A stretch of DNA of 5,745 nt, taken from NCBI GenBank assembly GCA_030150425.1, contig JASLFY010000056.1:1-5745 (forward strand). The letters run 5' to 3'. The notes below the pieces were generated by a model. That model searched no databases, had not been told where the DNA came from, and saw nothing but the letters and a program-made list of their open reading frames with translations. This document shows, piece after piece, positions 5,731 through 5,745 of the stretch. A program made the position numbers and the translations under genes. Each line of letters starts with the position of its first letter. The first letter of the stretch is position 1. This stretch comes from Yimella sp. (GTDB lineage: Bacteria; Actinomycetota; Actinomycetes; Actinomycetales; Dermatophilaceae).

Positions 5731-5745
5731 GACGCTTCACACGGT

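Overview
The window is high-GC, densely coding DNA from an actinobacterium. The evidence is strong GC bias at third codon positions, Shine-Dalgarno-led operon genes beside apparently leaderless genes, and an actinobacterial type 2-oxo acid dehydrogenase operon. The abundance of the word CGTACG makes me think of Nocardioides and relatives (Propionibacteriales), but that is an impression, not a search result.

Region 1 (1-3351, plus strand) is an operon for a 2-oxo acid dehydrogenase complex: E1 alpha (cut by the left edge), E1 beta and the lipoylated E2 acyltransferase, with gaps of 1 and 12 bases. E1 decarboxylates a 2-oxo acid with thiamine diphosphate and passes the acyl group to the E2 lipoyl arm, and E2 hands it to CoA. 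The motifs fit a branched-chain 2-oxo acid dehydrogenase (BkdABC type) slightly better than a pyruvate dehydrogenase. No E3 gene is present, so lipoamide dehydrogenase must be encoded elsewhere. The operon promoter lies outside the window.

Region 2 (3352-4070) opens with a 60-base dyad that probably ends transcription from both sides. It overlaps the 3' end of a minus-strand GNAT acetyltransferase gene whose reading frame is broken near 3570. The GNAT gene is divergent from a MerR-family regulator. Their 72-base gap holds a MerR-style promoter with a 19-bp dyad and 19-bp spacer, and a facing promoter that appears to give a leaderless GNAT mRNA.

Region 3 (4071-5745) holds the MerR regulator with a GyrI-like ligand-binding domain, a near-perfect 62-base hairpin, and a convergent minus-strand FetB/UPF0014-type ABC permease. 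The permease has its own leaderless promoter, whose -35/-10 spacer is filled by a short dyad. No ATPase partner gene adjoins it within the window.

I see no RNA gene, CRISPR array, insertion sequence or prophage. I also see no clear sign of an undescribed multi-gene system. The most notable signals are the two long symmetric dyads that contain the stop codons of the two minus-strand genes, the GNAT frameshift, the divergent MerR promoter and the CGTACG excess.
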